Assembly (NCBI RefSeq): GCF_001640805.2
Contig: NC_066836.1
Location: forward strand, 778,568 to 842,567
From: Lates calcarifer
Taxonomy: Eukaryota; Chordata; Actinopteri; Centropomidae
Direction: 5' to 3'
Length of the DNA: 64,000 bases
Notes under the pieces: generated by a model
Database searches by the model: none
What the model was told of the DNA's origin: nothing
What the model saw: the letters and a program-made list of their open reading frames with translations, nothing else
In this document: piece after piece, positions 1-10,785 of the stretch
Layout of the letters: the number at the start of each line of letters is the position of its first letter
Numbering within the stretch: the first letter of the stretch is position 1
Program-made: the position numbers and the translations under genes

Positions 1-77
1 AAATGAAACAGAGGCAAATAAACTGACAAATACTCCACTTCTATCCAAGTTTAAATCATAGAAAATATTCATCTTAC

Positions 78-140
78 CAGCTTCAACACTCAATTTGGTT
101 CCACTGCCAAAATAAAGTTTGTCTGTTCCCTGATTCTTCA
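78..140 (-). CDS. T-cell receptor alpha joining segment (TRAJ), left copy
   Basis: This is a germline J segment that is joined to a V by RAG recombination and then spliced to the alpha constant region. The 63 bp read KNQGTDKLYFGSGTKLSVEA, which contains the J hallmark Phe-Gly-X-Gly. On the minus strand it is preceded by a 12-spacer recombination signal: heptamer TACAGTG (141-147), 12-bp spacer (148-159) and nonamer AGTATTTGT (160-168). It is followed by a splice donor GTAAG (73-77). The intact FGSGT motif separates it from the J-delta segments further right. It lies on the C-alpha side of both delta clusters, the place expected for the most delta-proximal J-alphas. TRAC itself should lie to the left, outside the window. 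Confidence 0.87.
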
Positions 141-401
141 CACTGTAACACACACTGTGACAAATACTGCTGTGTCACTCTGTCTTTTATTTTGTTCACT
201 GATCTTTAGTTAAATAGAAATGTTTGTGTAATATTTCATGTTTCACTGTCTATTTGTGTTGAAATGTTTCGGTTTGTTTTCTGTTTGCTGTTTTCACACT
301 TTTACACTCAAAAGAATATAATGAACTAAAATTACAAATAAATAAGTTCTGTTGCTGCATGTTTGTTTATGGTGTGAAATCACGTCAAATATTCATCTTA
401 C

Positions 402-464
402 CAGCTTCAACAGTCAGTTTGGTTCCACTGCCGAAATAAATCCTGTTTCCTCCCTGATTCTTCA
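402..464 (-). CDS. T-cell receptor alpha joining segment (TRAJ), right copy
   Basis: A second J-alpha segment of 63 bp reads KNQGGNRIYFGSGTKLTVEA. It has the same layout as its neighbour: heptamer TACAGTG (465-471), spacer 472-483, nonamer AGTATTTGT (484-492) and donor GTAAG (397-401). Spacer, heptamer, nonamer and the first residues are identical to the copy 324 bp to the left, so the pair arose by a recent local duplication or was homogenised by conversion. The differences fall in the CDR3-encoding part (GTDKL versus GGNRI). A third copy was not seen between here and the constant gene at 4.8 kb, so this is probably the first J-alpha after the delta cluster. Confidence 0.87.
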
Positions 465-492
465 CACTGTAACACACACTGTGACAAATACT

Positions 493-3400
493 GCTGCACT
501 CACACTGATGGAACAAATCCAGATGATCTGCTCATGTTTCTGTGAGATGGATTTCTTTATCCTTGTTTTGTCTCATTTTATATTTCCAGCTTTTTCTTGT
601 ATTTTTCCACATTGTTTCATCTGTTCTGTGATGGTTCTCTACAGCTATACATTAACAATATTGTTTAGTGAAGTAGTTCTGATCATCTGACAAAGACTAA
701 AACTGTTTCCTAACTTAAGTTTAGAGGTTGAAACAGACACTCACCAGCAGCTCCGCACTCTGAACCTCAGGCTCCGTCTCCTTCAAACTCCATCATATCG
801 AGTCGACAAACAGACGTCCGGTCCTCAGACTCAGAGGAACACAGTCTGCTTCAGCACAGATTTGGGTCTGCATACAGATGAGCATGAAAAAGCATCATTA
901 ATATCAAGTGTGAACAGGAGAAAGTTGTAAATTGATCGTAGTAACACATGTTAATCCGAGGTGTAACGTGCTGTGATCAGAATCTGATCAGATCTATCTG
1001 AGCAAACACAAAGGTGAGATTTCATCGTTTATTATCTGGATACAGATCACGTTAATACCAGTGTAAATGCAGTGTTAGTCTGTGGTTCAGATGGTGGGTT
1101 TGGTTTAATTCAAATAAACAGGCGGTGTCTGAGTCACTGTGAATTTTTCCTGTATTAAACCAGACCAGGACCTGAACCTGAACCAGGAGCTGTGAGAGTC
1201 TGTTTAATAAGGCTGGAGTCACTACAGGTGGAGACAGTGCTGAGAGATCAACCACTGTGTGTGAACATTTCATTGATGCGTTCAGGGTCAGTGCATTTGT
1301 GGACGTTTCCCCATTATGATAACAGAAAACATCACCTGGTCAACATCACGTTTCCTTCAGCGTGACGTGGACGTGTCTGTTGGTTTCAGATGCTGTCTGA
1401 TCTGATTAACCTGAGGGAGTTCAGTGTGAGGTGTGTGTGATCAGAGTGGAGCCGTCGTACCTGTTGGTCTCATGGATCCCTGGTGTTGATCAGGTCCATG
1501 ACTCCTCCTCAGCTTCTCCTCCTCTGAGACGAAAACTCCTCCAAGTTTAAATTTATAGTTTCTGTAACAGACAGGAAGGAAAGAGCAGAACTGACATGAT
1601 CTGTTTCTGAACCAGACTTCACCTGCGGCCTAAAAAACATCAGCTGGAGAGGAAACTGCAGCTCTCTGCGTTTCTATTTCTTAACTGTTCGTTCTTCCAT
1701 GGACCCAGACCCACCGCCAGGACGTCCAGGGACCCGGCATGTCTGAGGGCCCCAGAGAGAGCAGAGAGCCAGGAGCACCATGTTTCTGACGGCTGTGGGT
1801 GCAGAGCAGGAGTGGACGCAGGTTTTTAAAGTGATTTACATGAAACAAAACGCACATTAAAAACTTTCTCATCAAACATCAGCTTCATGGAGTTTAATCA
1901 GCTCATGTTCCTCTCACAAACAGGCAGAAGAACCTGACACTGTAGGGCTTATGCAGTCTGATACATGGGGAGGCACTGACCTACATTATTATTATTATTA
2001 TTATTATTATTTTATTAGCCTGCTGTTGTTGACCACCTTATGCTACCTGTGAGTGAGCATTTCATCACTCTGCGTACCTGTATACAGAGTATTTACCAAA
2101 ATACACCCCCAACCAATCCAGAGTCAATCATGATGTTAAAAACAGTTAAATTAAACTCAAACATAGAGTGATACCGAGTGATTAGAACCTTCTACATCAT
2201 TAGATAAAAATCTATTTGACATGTTTTAGTTTGGTTCATGTTCCATCCACTGACATGGAGGGAGTGTATGAGCTGTACTGCAGCCAGCCACCAGGGGGCG
2301 GTAGAAATGTTTGGACCTCGAGCTGTCATGCCGTCCATCTTTACATACAGTCAGACACACACACACACACCTGACCGGTAAAATGTATCGATGAACAGTT
2401 GAAACATTAATAAACCTACAACATCATTTCACCACGAGAATCACCTGTTCACGAGACTGAGCTCGGTCACATACCTGATGTCGTCACAGTAACACACACA
2501 CCTGCTGCTGCGGCAGGAAACCAGGAGGGAGGAGGACCGACCTCCAGCCTCCAACCTGCAGACGAGAGATTTGGATTTTCATTATTTTAGATTTACTATC
2601 AGTCCAGGAAAAAGACGCTTCCTCTCTTTGAGACACGACGACAGGTGATCAACCCCGTTTAAACTCTGCCACCACGTGCCAGCTCCCATGATGCAACAGG
2701 AGGCTGCTCTGTCCAATCATCACAGGAGCTGCGAAGAATCAAAAAACTCTCCTCTCCTGAACAATTCTGTTCCACCTGGATGGAAACATCCTGAGGTGAA
2801 AGATGTGAAGGATGTTTGAGATAAGTTTTATTTTATCTCTTCTCAGTTTTATGTTTCTGTTTTTTTATATTTGATCTGTTCTGTTCTCAAAGAGCTGCTA
2901 AAGATCTGTGAATCTGACCAGCTTTATTTCTAACAGATGATCAGAGACAGAGACAGTTTCCTGTCCAACACACAGGAAACATTTAACCATCAGTTACTGA
3001 CAGGAAACAGCAACTAAACAAACTAACTAATAACAACATGAGAGGAGAAACACAGGGAGAGACAGTTGATCCATTAAAATAATGAGTAAAAATAAGGAAC
3101 TGATCAAGGACAAGTCTCCTGCCTGGTATTCAGTTGGTTGTAATCTGCAATCTCACCACTAGGTGCCACTAAATCCCACAGACTGCTCCCTGACATATCA
3201 TCAGATATCAGTGGAGATGAACTGATGACCGCAGGACGACTGTAGAGACCAGGACTGGTGGAAGTTATTCCGTCTGTTACTGAGTTTAAATCCTAATAAC
3301 ATCTTTATTTTTCAGTGTCTGAGTTAATATTTGCAGATGACTCGTCTACACACTGACACAGCTCAGAGCTCAAACAGGGATCAGGATTAAACTGACAGCA

Positions 3401-4767
3401 GGTGGCAGTCTCTGTCTCACACTGTGTTTCTTTAGTTTGTCTCAGGTTCTTGTTCTGATTCGTCTGTATATCTGACTTTTATTTCTGAATCAACTAAATC
3501 TTTTCTTAATGTTTCCAGCACCTCAGTAAAGAACTGTCATCCTGCAAATGTTGAATTAAACAGTAAACCCAAAAACCACACAGTCTCTGTTAATGAAGAA
3601 GAAAGAAGAAAGAAATCTAATGAAAAGCCATCACACAGTGAGACTGTGACAGATGCTTCACTCAGGACAGTGAGAGCTGCAGGTTACTGCAGACGCTGTC
3701 AACACTGTGAGTTTATTCAGCTCATCAGTAAAATGATGTTCACTTCTCTGGAACAGCTGAACTTCATCTATTTCTCCTGGTAAACATCCTGTGTTTGTTG
3801 TTTGTCTGTTTGTTTCTGTGGGTTATTAATGATGAAGTGACATCCTGTTGACTGGTGTTTAACTGTTGCACAACACTTCCTGTACATGTTGACACAGTGT
3901 GTTAATGCGGTCAGCTGAGCTGACTGTAATGTATTCCTCAATGTATTTGATTATCTGAGTGTTGAAGAGTTAAAGAAAAGTGCTGAGTGCGTCAGAAACA
4001 AGAGCGGAGGTGTTTTTCTGCTGAGGTGAAACTGAGCCGTCGTTTGGTTTCTCTCTGATCTTTATCTGCACTTTTTCAGTTTGACTGTTGAAATGTGGTT
4101 TTAACTGATGAAACTGCTGCTCAGAAAACTAACAGACACAGACTGACGGTAGCTGAGCGTCAGTGAGCAGCTGTCGGCTGGAATACAGGTTAATATGAAG
4201 AAGCACAGCATTGACTAAAGGACAGATCTGTTCTCTCACAGTAATGACGGATTATGACACATTCATATCTTCATCTCCTCCTCCTCATGTCTGAGAGCCT
4301 TGATCAAGTCTCTAAAGTTCAACAAACACAAAGTAAAAACACGGGTATCACAGACAAATCCTTATAAAACCTTTATTTATACAGCACAAAAACAAGATGC
4401 AAAATCTTCATAAAACACAAGTCTGAAAAAATCTAATAACATAAATCATTTCAACAACACAAAGAAAAAAGTTTGATTCACACTTTAATCAAATGAATTC
4501 AGAGGAGACAGAGACTCAGGAGGATTAAACTACAGGAAGTCACTGAGTAACAACAGACAGCAGATCATCAGAGAAAAATCAGCTTTAAAACTTCTGACAA
4601 ATGATTTCAGTAAAATAACATTTGATTATTGTATCGTCATGAACCTGACCTCAACTGACCCCAGCAACCAGAACCCTCACACAACCAATCAATCGATCGA
4701 TCAGTGAGTCTGATTGAGTCAGCTGCCTGGTGGTGGATGAGCTGGGTGGAGGAGGTGAAGCCTGGTG
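493..4767. other. Interval between the first J-alpha and the left TRDC; possible germline-transcript exons
   Basis: No protein-coding gene was recognised. Minus-strand splice-donor motifs occur at 740-744 (GTGAG), 1456-1460 (GTACG) and 2470-2474 (GTATG). One of them closes a 63-bp putative exon with both splice sites at 1461-1523. An ATT microsatellite lies at about 1984-2015. The probable 3' UTR of the left TRDC fills the right end, with an AATAAA on the minus strand near 4371-4376. In mammals the matching interval carries the TEA promoter of germline J-alpha transcripts; the same role here is only an inference. Confidence 0.4.
1461..1523 (-). ncRNA. Candidate noncoding exon of a TEA-like germline J-alpha transcript
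   Basis: On the minus strand the 63-bp stretch is preceded by a pyrimidine-containing acceptor (TTTTCGTCTCAG) and followed by a donor (GTACGACG). It includes only a very short open frame. Two further donors in the same orientation (exon ends near 2475 and 745) would allow a three-exon transcript splicing towards J-alpha. Known biology: the mammalian TEA exon sits between TRDC and TRAJ and its transcription opens J-alpha to recombination. The position and orientation fit, but nothing in the sequence proves transcription, and chance splice motifs are common. Confidence 0.25.
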
Positions 4768-5668
4768 TTAGAAGAGCACGGCTCTGATGGTGAAGATGGT
4801 GTTGAAGGCCAGAGTCTTGGTGAACATCACTCTGACTGCGTTCATCACCACCAGGTAGAAGTTCAGCTTGGCTTTATCTGCAGGAGAGAGACAACACCTG
4901 TTCACTGACCAATCAATCACACTGACTGAGACTGAGACTGCTCAGACTGACAGACAGGCTGGAAGCCTGGAACAGCCTGGAACAGTCTGGTGACTCACCT
5001 GGATGAAGGTCGTCACACGGTTCAGCTGGTTCTACTGAAAACAGAGAAAACAAAGACAGTCTGAGTCACACACATCAAATATCTCACAGTTAAACAGACA
5101 TGTGATTTTCATGTGTGAAATTCAACATCATGTGATTCATGATGTTGAATTTCATGATTCATTGATTCATGTGTCGCCACATTGTTTATCACATGAAACA
5201 GCTTCTCAGATATGATGACATCGCATGTTGTGGTTCGACATGTGATGTGTAATATTTCATGTGAAAGTATGACAGACTTGTTCAGCAGCTTCCAGCAGCT
5301 GACAGTTTAAAACAGGACGATACAAACACATTTCAGTCGGAGTCAGAGTTTCTTACCCTTAATCTGATTACGCTCTCTGTTTTCACAGAGAATTTCTGGT
5401 TCTGGTTCTTTTCTCTGGGCCGATTCACCGAGCAATTCACAGGATTTGATGGTGTCTTTGCTGAATCCAGCAAAAAAGTAGCTTTTCTCTCTCTGGGATA
5501 GAACAGCTTCGCTGGTGCTCACAGTCTGTGAACTGTTGTGAAAATTCAGAACCATTTCACCCGTATTTGGACGAAAATTAGTGGCCAGACAGACGTCCTT
5601 GTCTGTCTCTGACCTTGGCAGGCCCTGAGGACTCAGGACAAACAGCTCCGGCTTTAGAGGGGACGTAT
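4768..5668 (-). CDS. trdc: T-cell receptor delta constant gene, left copy (C-delta 1), 3 exons
   Basis: Constant region of a membrane T-cell receptor delta chain, which pairs with gamma and signals through CD3. Exons (minus): 5357-5668 Ig domain, 4999-5034 hinge, 4768-4877 transmembrane; phases agree. The Ig exon starts after TGCAG at Asp-Thr-Ser-Pro and contains DVCLATNF and IKSCELLG, giving the two domain cysteines. The usual central Trp is replaced (GEMVLNF). The 36-bp exon encodes EPAEPCDDLHP, with the cysteine for the interchain bond. The last exon encodes FYLVVMNAVRVMFTKTLAFN then a short tail ending AVLF. The buried Arg and Lys and the pattern resemble mammalian C-delta (LRMLFAKTVAVN) more than C-alpha. 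D segments nearby also support delta. One N-glycosylation sequon. AATAAA near 4371 would end the mRNA. Confidence 0.85.
5117..5153. repeat. Perfect 16-bp inverted repeat in the C-delta 1 intron
   Basis: Arms 5117-5132 and 5138-5153 are exact reverse complements (GAAATTCAACATCATG) with a 5-bp loop. It lies in the intron between the Ig-domain and hinge exons. The surrounding sequence is rich in CATGTGA-type words, and a related but diverged stretch occurs in the C-delta 2 intron near 11.22-11.37 kb. It may simply be a slipped or expanded repeat; function unknown. Confidence 0.7.
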
Positions 5669-6589
5669 CTGCAACGATCAAACAGATCCACAGCTCGTTA
5701 GAGGAGTGAACCATTAAGAAAAACGAGGCCACAGACAAGAGTTTATTCATATTAAACACAGACCATGTTGTTATCTGTGCTCTGAAAAAGAATAAATATC
5801 AAACAGAAACACAGATAAACCACTTAACACATTTTTACATTTTGACTCACAGAGCACAGATGGTGCAAAATACATGTTCACAAAAACATTAAAGATTTAC
5901 AATGAAGGAATTCTAAGTACTGGGCCATTTTATTTTCCTAATCTGATGAAAAACAATGTAACAAAAAGCACACGCCCTTTTTAACACTGTGAGGAACCCG
6001 ACCTCAGAGAGAGGTCTAGGTCACTTTCACCCAGGGTATGTGAGTCCACGCTGGACAGGTCTGTCCTGGCTGATCCTGAAACAAAACTAAAGTTCTAGTT
6101 GCACTTTTGACCTAATTCCCAGCTCCTTTTTAAAAATATTTTACTTCAGTGTCTGAGGAGATCCTGACAGTTATGAATCACTCTCTGCAGCTGGGTGTTT
6201 CACAGCATTTATCACTGCACTTTTTAAAATCTCTGTAGAATAAAAAGCTGCAGAGATCCATCAGCATCTGGTAACTACAGACTTCCCTTCTTAAGCAAAG
6301 ATCTTTTTTGAGAAACTGGAGTACACAGAATTAAATATTTTTCTTAACACAAACAATAAGTTTGAAATGTTTCAGTCTGTACTATAATAGTACAGAAGCA
6401 GCCTGAGTAAACATATCTGCTGATATCAGGATATATCTGGATGCCAAAAAACTCTTGACTTTGTTCCTACTTTATCTCAGCATTGTTGTTTTTTTCATAC
6501 AGATGATCACCACATTTTTTAAATAGCCTGAGGGAACACTGCTCTGTTTTTACCTGGTTTGCCTCTTTGTTTTACAGTTGTAGCACAAC

Positions 6590-6800
6590 TGTAAAATCTC
6601 CAAGGCCTCTAAAATAACCTGTGGGGTTCCCCAAGGATCGATTTCAGGGCCGTCACAAACGTTGATATGACATATGATATTTTAGTCATAAAAAAAGGCT
6701 CAGGTTCTAAAGGCTCAGAGAGAGAAACTGGCCACAAAATTTAATTCTCAATCCCAGGCCAACAGGCAGGGAACCTCTGTGCCATCTTTGACTCAGAATT
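6590..6800 (+). mobile_element. Decayed non-LTR retrotransposon fragment (reverse transcriptase)
   Basis: On the plus strand the words ITCGVPQGSISGP (about 6614-6652) and RNLCAIFDSELNS (about 6768-6807) can be read. They match the GVPQGS and NLGVIFDSEL motifs of LINE reverse transcriptases of the L2/CR1/Rex type. The region between them, which should hold the YADD motif, is deleted. It is orientated opposite to the receptor genes and is a dead fragment. The family name is inferred from motifs only. Confidence 0.6.
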
Positions 6801-7589
6801 AAACTCAAGTCCTCTGGTACTTTGAATCTTTTAGTAGTTCAAAAGTGTAAGACAAGAACTTTTAGTTTTTATGGTCTGAGAGGTTGAGGATCGAAGAGCT
6901 GTTAAAAGTGCTTATGTTCTTAAACTTACAATCTCTTTAGCCTTTGATTACATTTTTAACAGCCTTTATCTATTGAATTTGATTAGTGTAATTGTATTCA
7001 AATTTAAAATTGGTATTCCCTCTTATTAATTTTGCCATATTGGCTTTTATCTATTTTATCTAGATTAATTGTATTTATTTAGTTTTAAATTATTGATTTT
7101 GTTGCTTTTTATTATTCATTTTCACTATTTTTATTTCCTGTGTGCTTTGGTCTCATATTATTTTACTGTTTTTGTCTTATTATCAGATTATCAATCATCT
7201 AAGGTCATCATAACATCACAGTGCCATGCAAACATAGTTTGATAGCCTGATTTAATGTAAATATCCTTGAACTCTTCACCTGTGATTATTTTACTTTTTT
7301 GTCTAAGGTTGTTTCTGTATGGAAACACTTTCAGCTGAATTATTGTCCAATAGCTTCAATGCCAATAAAGTTTATTGTACATATCAGTGGATTTGGGAGT
7401 ATTGTTTGATTTCTTAGCAGACAAACATCACAGAGACAAACATTTCTAAGACTTTTAAAACTGAATTTAATCACTGATCAATATTGGTTCAGAGCAGTTT
7501 TAGAACAAATCAAAGCACAACGTTAGCTGTTTCCTTAATCTTGAATGATGCAATTACTTGTTTAGAAAATGAAATATTAGTATTTATCA

Positions 7590-7715
7590 AAAGCCTTTGA
7601 TACAGTTATTTATTTTACAAAGATTTCTGGATTGGGGAGAATCTCCTCTGTGTGTGATTGTAAAATTTGTCTTTATGCAGACGATACCGTTTTATACTGT
7701 GTAGCTGATTTAGTT
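7590..7715 (+). mobile_element. LINE reverse-transcriptase fragment with YADD motif, cluster 1 copy
   Basis: The plus strand reads KAFDTVIYF near 7590 and CLYADDTVLYC at 7668-7700. These are the SKAFDTVDH and YADD palm motifs of non-LTR reverse transcriptases, about 26 codons apart. A stop follows shortly. The same fragment with different damage lies at 13117-13208 in the second delta cluster, so the insertion predates the cluster duplication. Confidence 0.65.
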
Positions 7716-9235
7716 TAATCATCCACTGAGAAATTATAAATCTTTCTTATTCTCTTGTTTTCTGCATGTGATTGATTCATTGGCTGGATTTTTAGTCTTT
7801 ATTAAATTTGGGACAATTCTTACTGCCCTGAAACTAAAATTCCTTTTTTTTTTTTTCATTTTGGGCAACTCTTAATGTTAAATATTTTCCACTTAATTTC
7901 TTGTTCAATAGGTGGCACATTCATTTAGTTTGTCATTTTACTTTCTTTTAGTAGAGGTAAATTTGTTTATTTTTCCAGACATAAACAATTCTGCATTTCA
8001 TTTGACTACTCTTAAAGTCCTCAAGCACATTTTGTTATTGTACAAATTAACTTTACCAGAATTTAATATTATCATTATTATAAATGTTATCAGTTTAAAT
8101 TTTAATGTCTCACACACTAGGAGGAGATGACATTTCTAAGATTTTTAAAACTGGATTTAAGACCCAATTAACTTATCTGATGACACATATTTAAAACCAC
8201 TTAGGATGTTAAACTCATGAAACATATCATTAACATTTCAAACCTTACGCTCCTGTATTCAAAACATCACTGATATTTCTCATCATCATTATCAGATTCT
8301 CAGCAGAAGAATACAATGACACCATGACATTTCAAAAACTTGTACATTTAATTCAAGACTTAAAACATCTTATCTAAAACCACTTAAGTCCCTTCATTCA
8401 CAAACACTTTTTTTTTCCAGGACAGATTTAGTTTCTGTTCTGGTTTTTTTTTTTTTGTTGTTGTTGTTGTTGTTGTTTTGTTTCTTTTTTACAGTCTTTT
8501 CTTCTTCACGTAAAGATATTTGGAATGCATTTCTGGTACAACAAATTAACATTATTTATATGTTTTATAATTTCTCATTGTTATTATGACGTGATTTTCG
8601 TTTTATCCACAGATAAAAAAAACACATCAACAAAAACTGCAACAAGAATTTTAAAACTGAATTTAAGACCTAGGTTTCATTGAACTGTAGGTACTAAAAA
8701 CCACTTAAGTCTGTAAAGTTAAAAAAAACATGATTTGAGCATTTTGGGGGATTTTAAGACAGACATTTTAACATGTTACTTATTTTCTGCTTTCTCTTTA
8801 AAGCTTTTTAAATCATCTTACTTCAAGCTGCATTTCTGGTACAACAAATTAATTATAATTTATTTATTATAATTTATTTATTACTATCATTATTATTTCT
8901 TATTATTGGCAGTACTACAGAACACTAAGAAACTAAATTTAGGACCTAAAACGCTATAGTTGACGGTACTTTTAGACACTTTCAGAGATCATTATTTTAG
9001 ACATTTTCAGATATTTCCAGGACGTCTACTCTCAGAGCTCCAATGTGAATACTTTTTTTTTTGGTTAACTGAGATGACTGCAGCTCTGCTTCACAGTAGC
9101 TCGTCAACTCATCACAACTCAACTGATCCATCAAGTTTAAGCTCTAAAACATAAAGAATCCACTCCAGAACTAACAGACCCAATACAAATAAATAATTCT
9201 CATTATGTTAACAAGAAGAAAGTGGTTGTTCTTAC

Positions 9236-9283
9236 CTGTGGGATTGACGGTGAGTTTGATCGGATTTCCAAATGTTAGAGCAT
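9236..9283 (-). CDS. T-cell receptor delta joining segment of cluster 1 (J-delta)
   Basis: The 48-bp J segment reads ALTFGNPIKLTVNPT and ends in donor GTAAG (9231-9235). It splices in phase to C-delta 1, giving NPTDTSP across the junction. Its 12-spacer signal is textbook: heptamer CACTGTG (9284-9290), 12-bp spacer (9291-9302) and nonamer GGTTTTTGT (9303-9311). The J motif is Phe-Gly-Asn-Pro rather than Phe-Gly-X-Gly, so the second glycine is missing. The cluster 2 J has the same change, so it is ancestral to the pair and not a chance mutation. Confidence 0.87.
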
Positions 9284-9636
9284 CACAGTGTTACAGCCTC
9301 ATACAAAAACCTCTGAGCTTCCAATCATCCTCAGAACAGCTCAGAAATGTTAAAAATCCACTTCCATCAACACACACTGAGCTGTAAAACACAGAGCAAC
9401 AAAAACACTGAGTCTGAGCTGTTTTTATCTGTTAAATGTGAGAATATTGAACATTTCAGCAGCACATGCAGCAGCAGAGCAGAGACATGAAGCTCAGTAA
9501 AATGAAGAAATGGGACTGTTTTCATGAAGAAAAGAAGCAGCTGAGGACTCACCTGTTACACACACTCTCATTCATTGTGTTTGTGTTGATTCTGGATGTT
9601 TCCAGACTTTAAACAGACAGTTTAGAGGAGCCTGGA

Positions 9637-9715
9637 GGTTTTTGTTCTGCTCTGTGTGGAGTTTCAGTCATCGTGCGACCACCCCACCACGGTGAAAAAA
9701 CCTCGTACAAAAACC
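9637..9715 (-). other. T-cell receptor delta diversity segment with both signals, cluster 1 (D-delta)
   Basis: Read on the plus strand: nonamer GGTTTTTGT (9637-9645), 23-bp spacer, heptamer CATCGTG (9669-9675), 12-bp D core (9676-9687), heptamer CACGGTG (9688-9694), 12-bp spacer, nonamer ACAAAAACC (9707-9715). In transcription orientation the D core is GTGGGGTGGTCG, with a 12-spacer signal upstream and a 23-spacer signal downstream, as expected for a delta D. The J-side heptamer is CACGATG instead of CACAGTG, so recombination may be weaker than in cluster 2. It lies about 350 bp upstream of its J. Confidence 0.85.
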
Positions 9716-10785
9716 ACTCACATTTACAGGAGGAAACAACAGCACTCTGCTGCCACCAGAACTAAAACTACAGCGTTCTGCTCAAGACAAAAATGCTGTT
9801 ATATCAAGATACTTTGACATTAAGATTTTTTTCTTGTTATGACCACATACCTAATATTCCGTATTTATGCAGTAACTTTTCCCTCGACTTTTCATGTTAT
9901 GAAGGAACTCGTTATAATCACATACCAACCTATCTCAACCTCATTAGGCTACATACAAGTACTGTTAAAACAAATAAAGTATGTCTTAATAATAATATGA
10001 AAATATATTTCATCAAAACAACAAACCCTTCTTGTTGCAACAACATCTTATTTTTTCAGTGACTGTTTATTTCTACGTTCCTGACAGACAAGTCTCAATG
10101 ACTACGGCCTCTAGAGGGCGCTGTCACCTGGCACTGAACTTATTGTTGATTTGTTTTTCTTGAGAGAAGAGAAGAAGAAGTCTCACATTATATTGAGGTA
10201 ATTTCATTTGTTAGTATGACACATCAACGGTTTCAAGCTATAACATCATATGGTTTTACCCTGTTAGAAAAAGCAGTCATTAGTTCTGCAGGTACTTATC
10301 ATAAACCAAAGTATTTTACAAACTGAAACTTAAAGTTCCTACAGATGACAGAGACCAAAAATATATCTCACACATAGTTTTAATAGAAAAAGGAAGATCA
10401 TAAGTATAAATGAAAACAAAACGAGCACTAATACTATTCTGCACAGTCTTCTGACTTCGGAACATTCAGACTGATTTATGTCCTTGTTTGTTTCAAGCAA
10501 AAGAAAGCTTATATCTAAAATGTTGAGGCCACAAATGAGACCACTGTAGATTCCTGTCAATTTTATCACACTTTAACTATTTAAACTATTTTAGATCAAT
10601 AATGAATAACTACATTTATAAGATACAATATCATGCACAGTATCAGTGCTCAATGGTTCAGGCCCCACACAATCAATCAATCAATCAATGAGTCTGATTG
10701 AACCCTGATTTCACTGGTTGACATGTGAGCTGTTTGGTGGTGGATGAGCAGTGTGGAGGAGGTGAAGCTGTGTTGAGCCTGACTG
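9716..10785. other. Interval between the D of cluster 1 and the C-delta 2 stop
   Basis: AT-rich sequence with no recognised gene. The right part should contain the 3' UTR of C-delta 2. No clear AATAAA was found close to the stop, so the end of that mRNA is unresolved. The 76-aa ORF on the minus strand (10339-10569) has a hydrophobic end but no known features and is not called. Confidence 0.5.

Larger units (their letters stand above)
5669..9235. other. J-to-C intron of delta cluster 1 with LINE fragments
   Basis: This is the AT-rich spacer that would be the J-C intron after rearrangement. It contains decayed reverse-transcriptase pieces (annotated separately near 6.6 and 7.6 kb), homopolymer T runs, and a TTG microsatellite near 8456-8480. 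The part from about 7.1 kb to the J segment is paralogous to roughly 12.7-14.49 kb in cluster 2. No conserved gene was seen. Any delta enhancer would be expected in or near this interval, but I cannot identify one by eye. Confidence 0.6.
9070..9782. repeat. J-D block of cluster 1, paralogous to 14340-15050
   Basis: About 700 bp around J and D of cluster 1 is nearly identical to the block at 14340-15050, including the sequences between and beyond the recombination signals. The match is far closer than that between the two Ig-domain exons. This points to either recent duplication or gene conversion limited to the J-D block. Confidence 0.8.

Noticed and set aside
5669..5759. A start codon and hydrophobic leader in front of the C-delta 1 Ig exon
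   Set aside because: A clear acceptor (TGCAG) at 5669-5673 joins this exon to J in phase. The upstream Met-led stretch is intron; a sterile transcript starting there cannot be excluded.
6590..7715. A possible functional reverse-transcriptase gene
   Set aside because: Motifs are present only as short pieces with stops, deletions and wrong order.
9793..10062. An 89-codon plus-strand ORF
   Set aside because: AT-rich, no recognisable motifs, no splice context, and on the opposite strand to the receptor genes.
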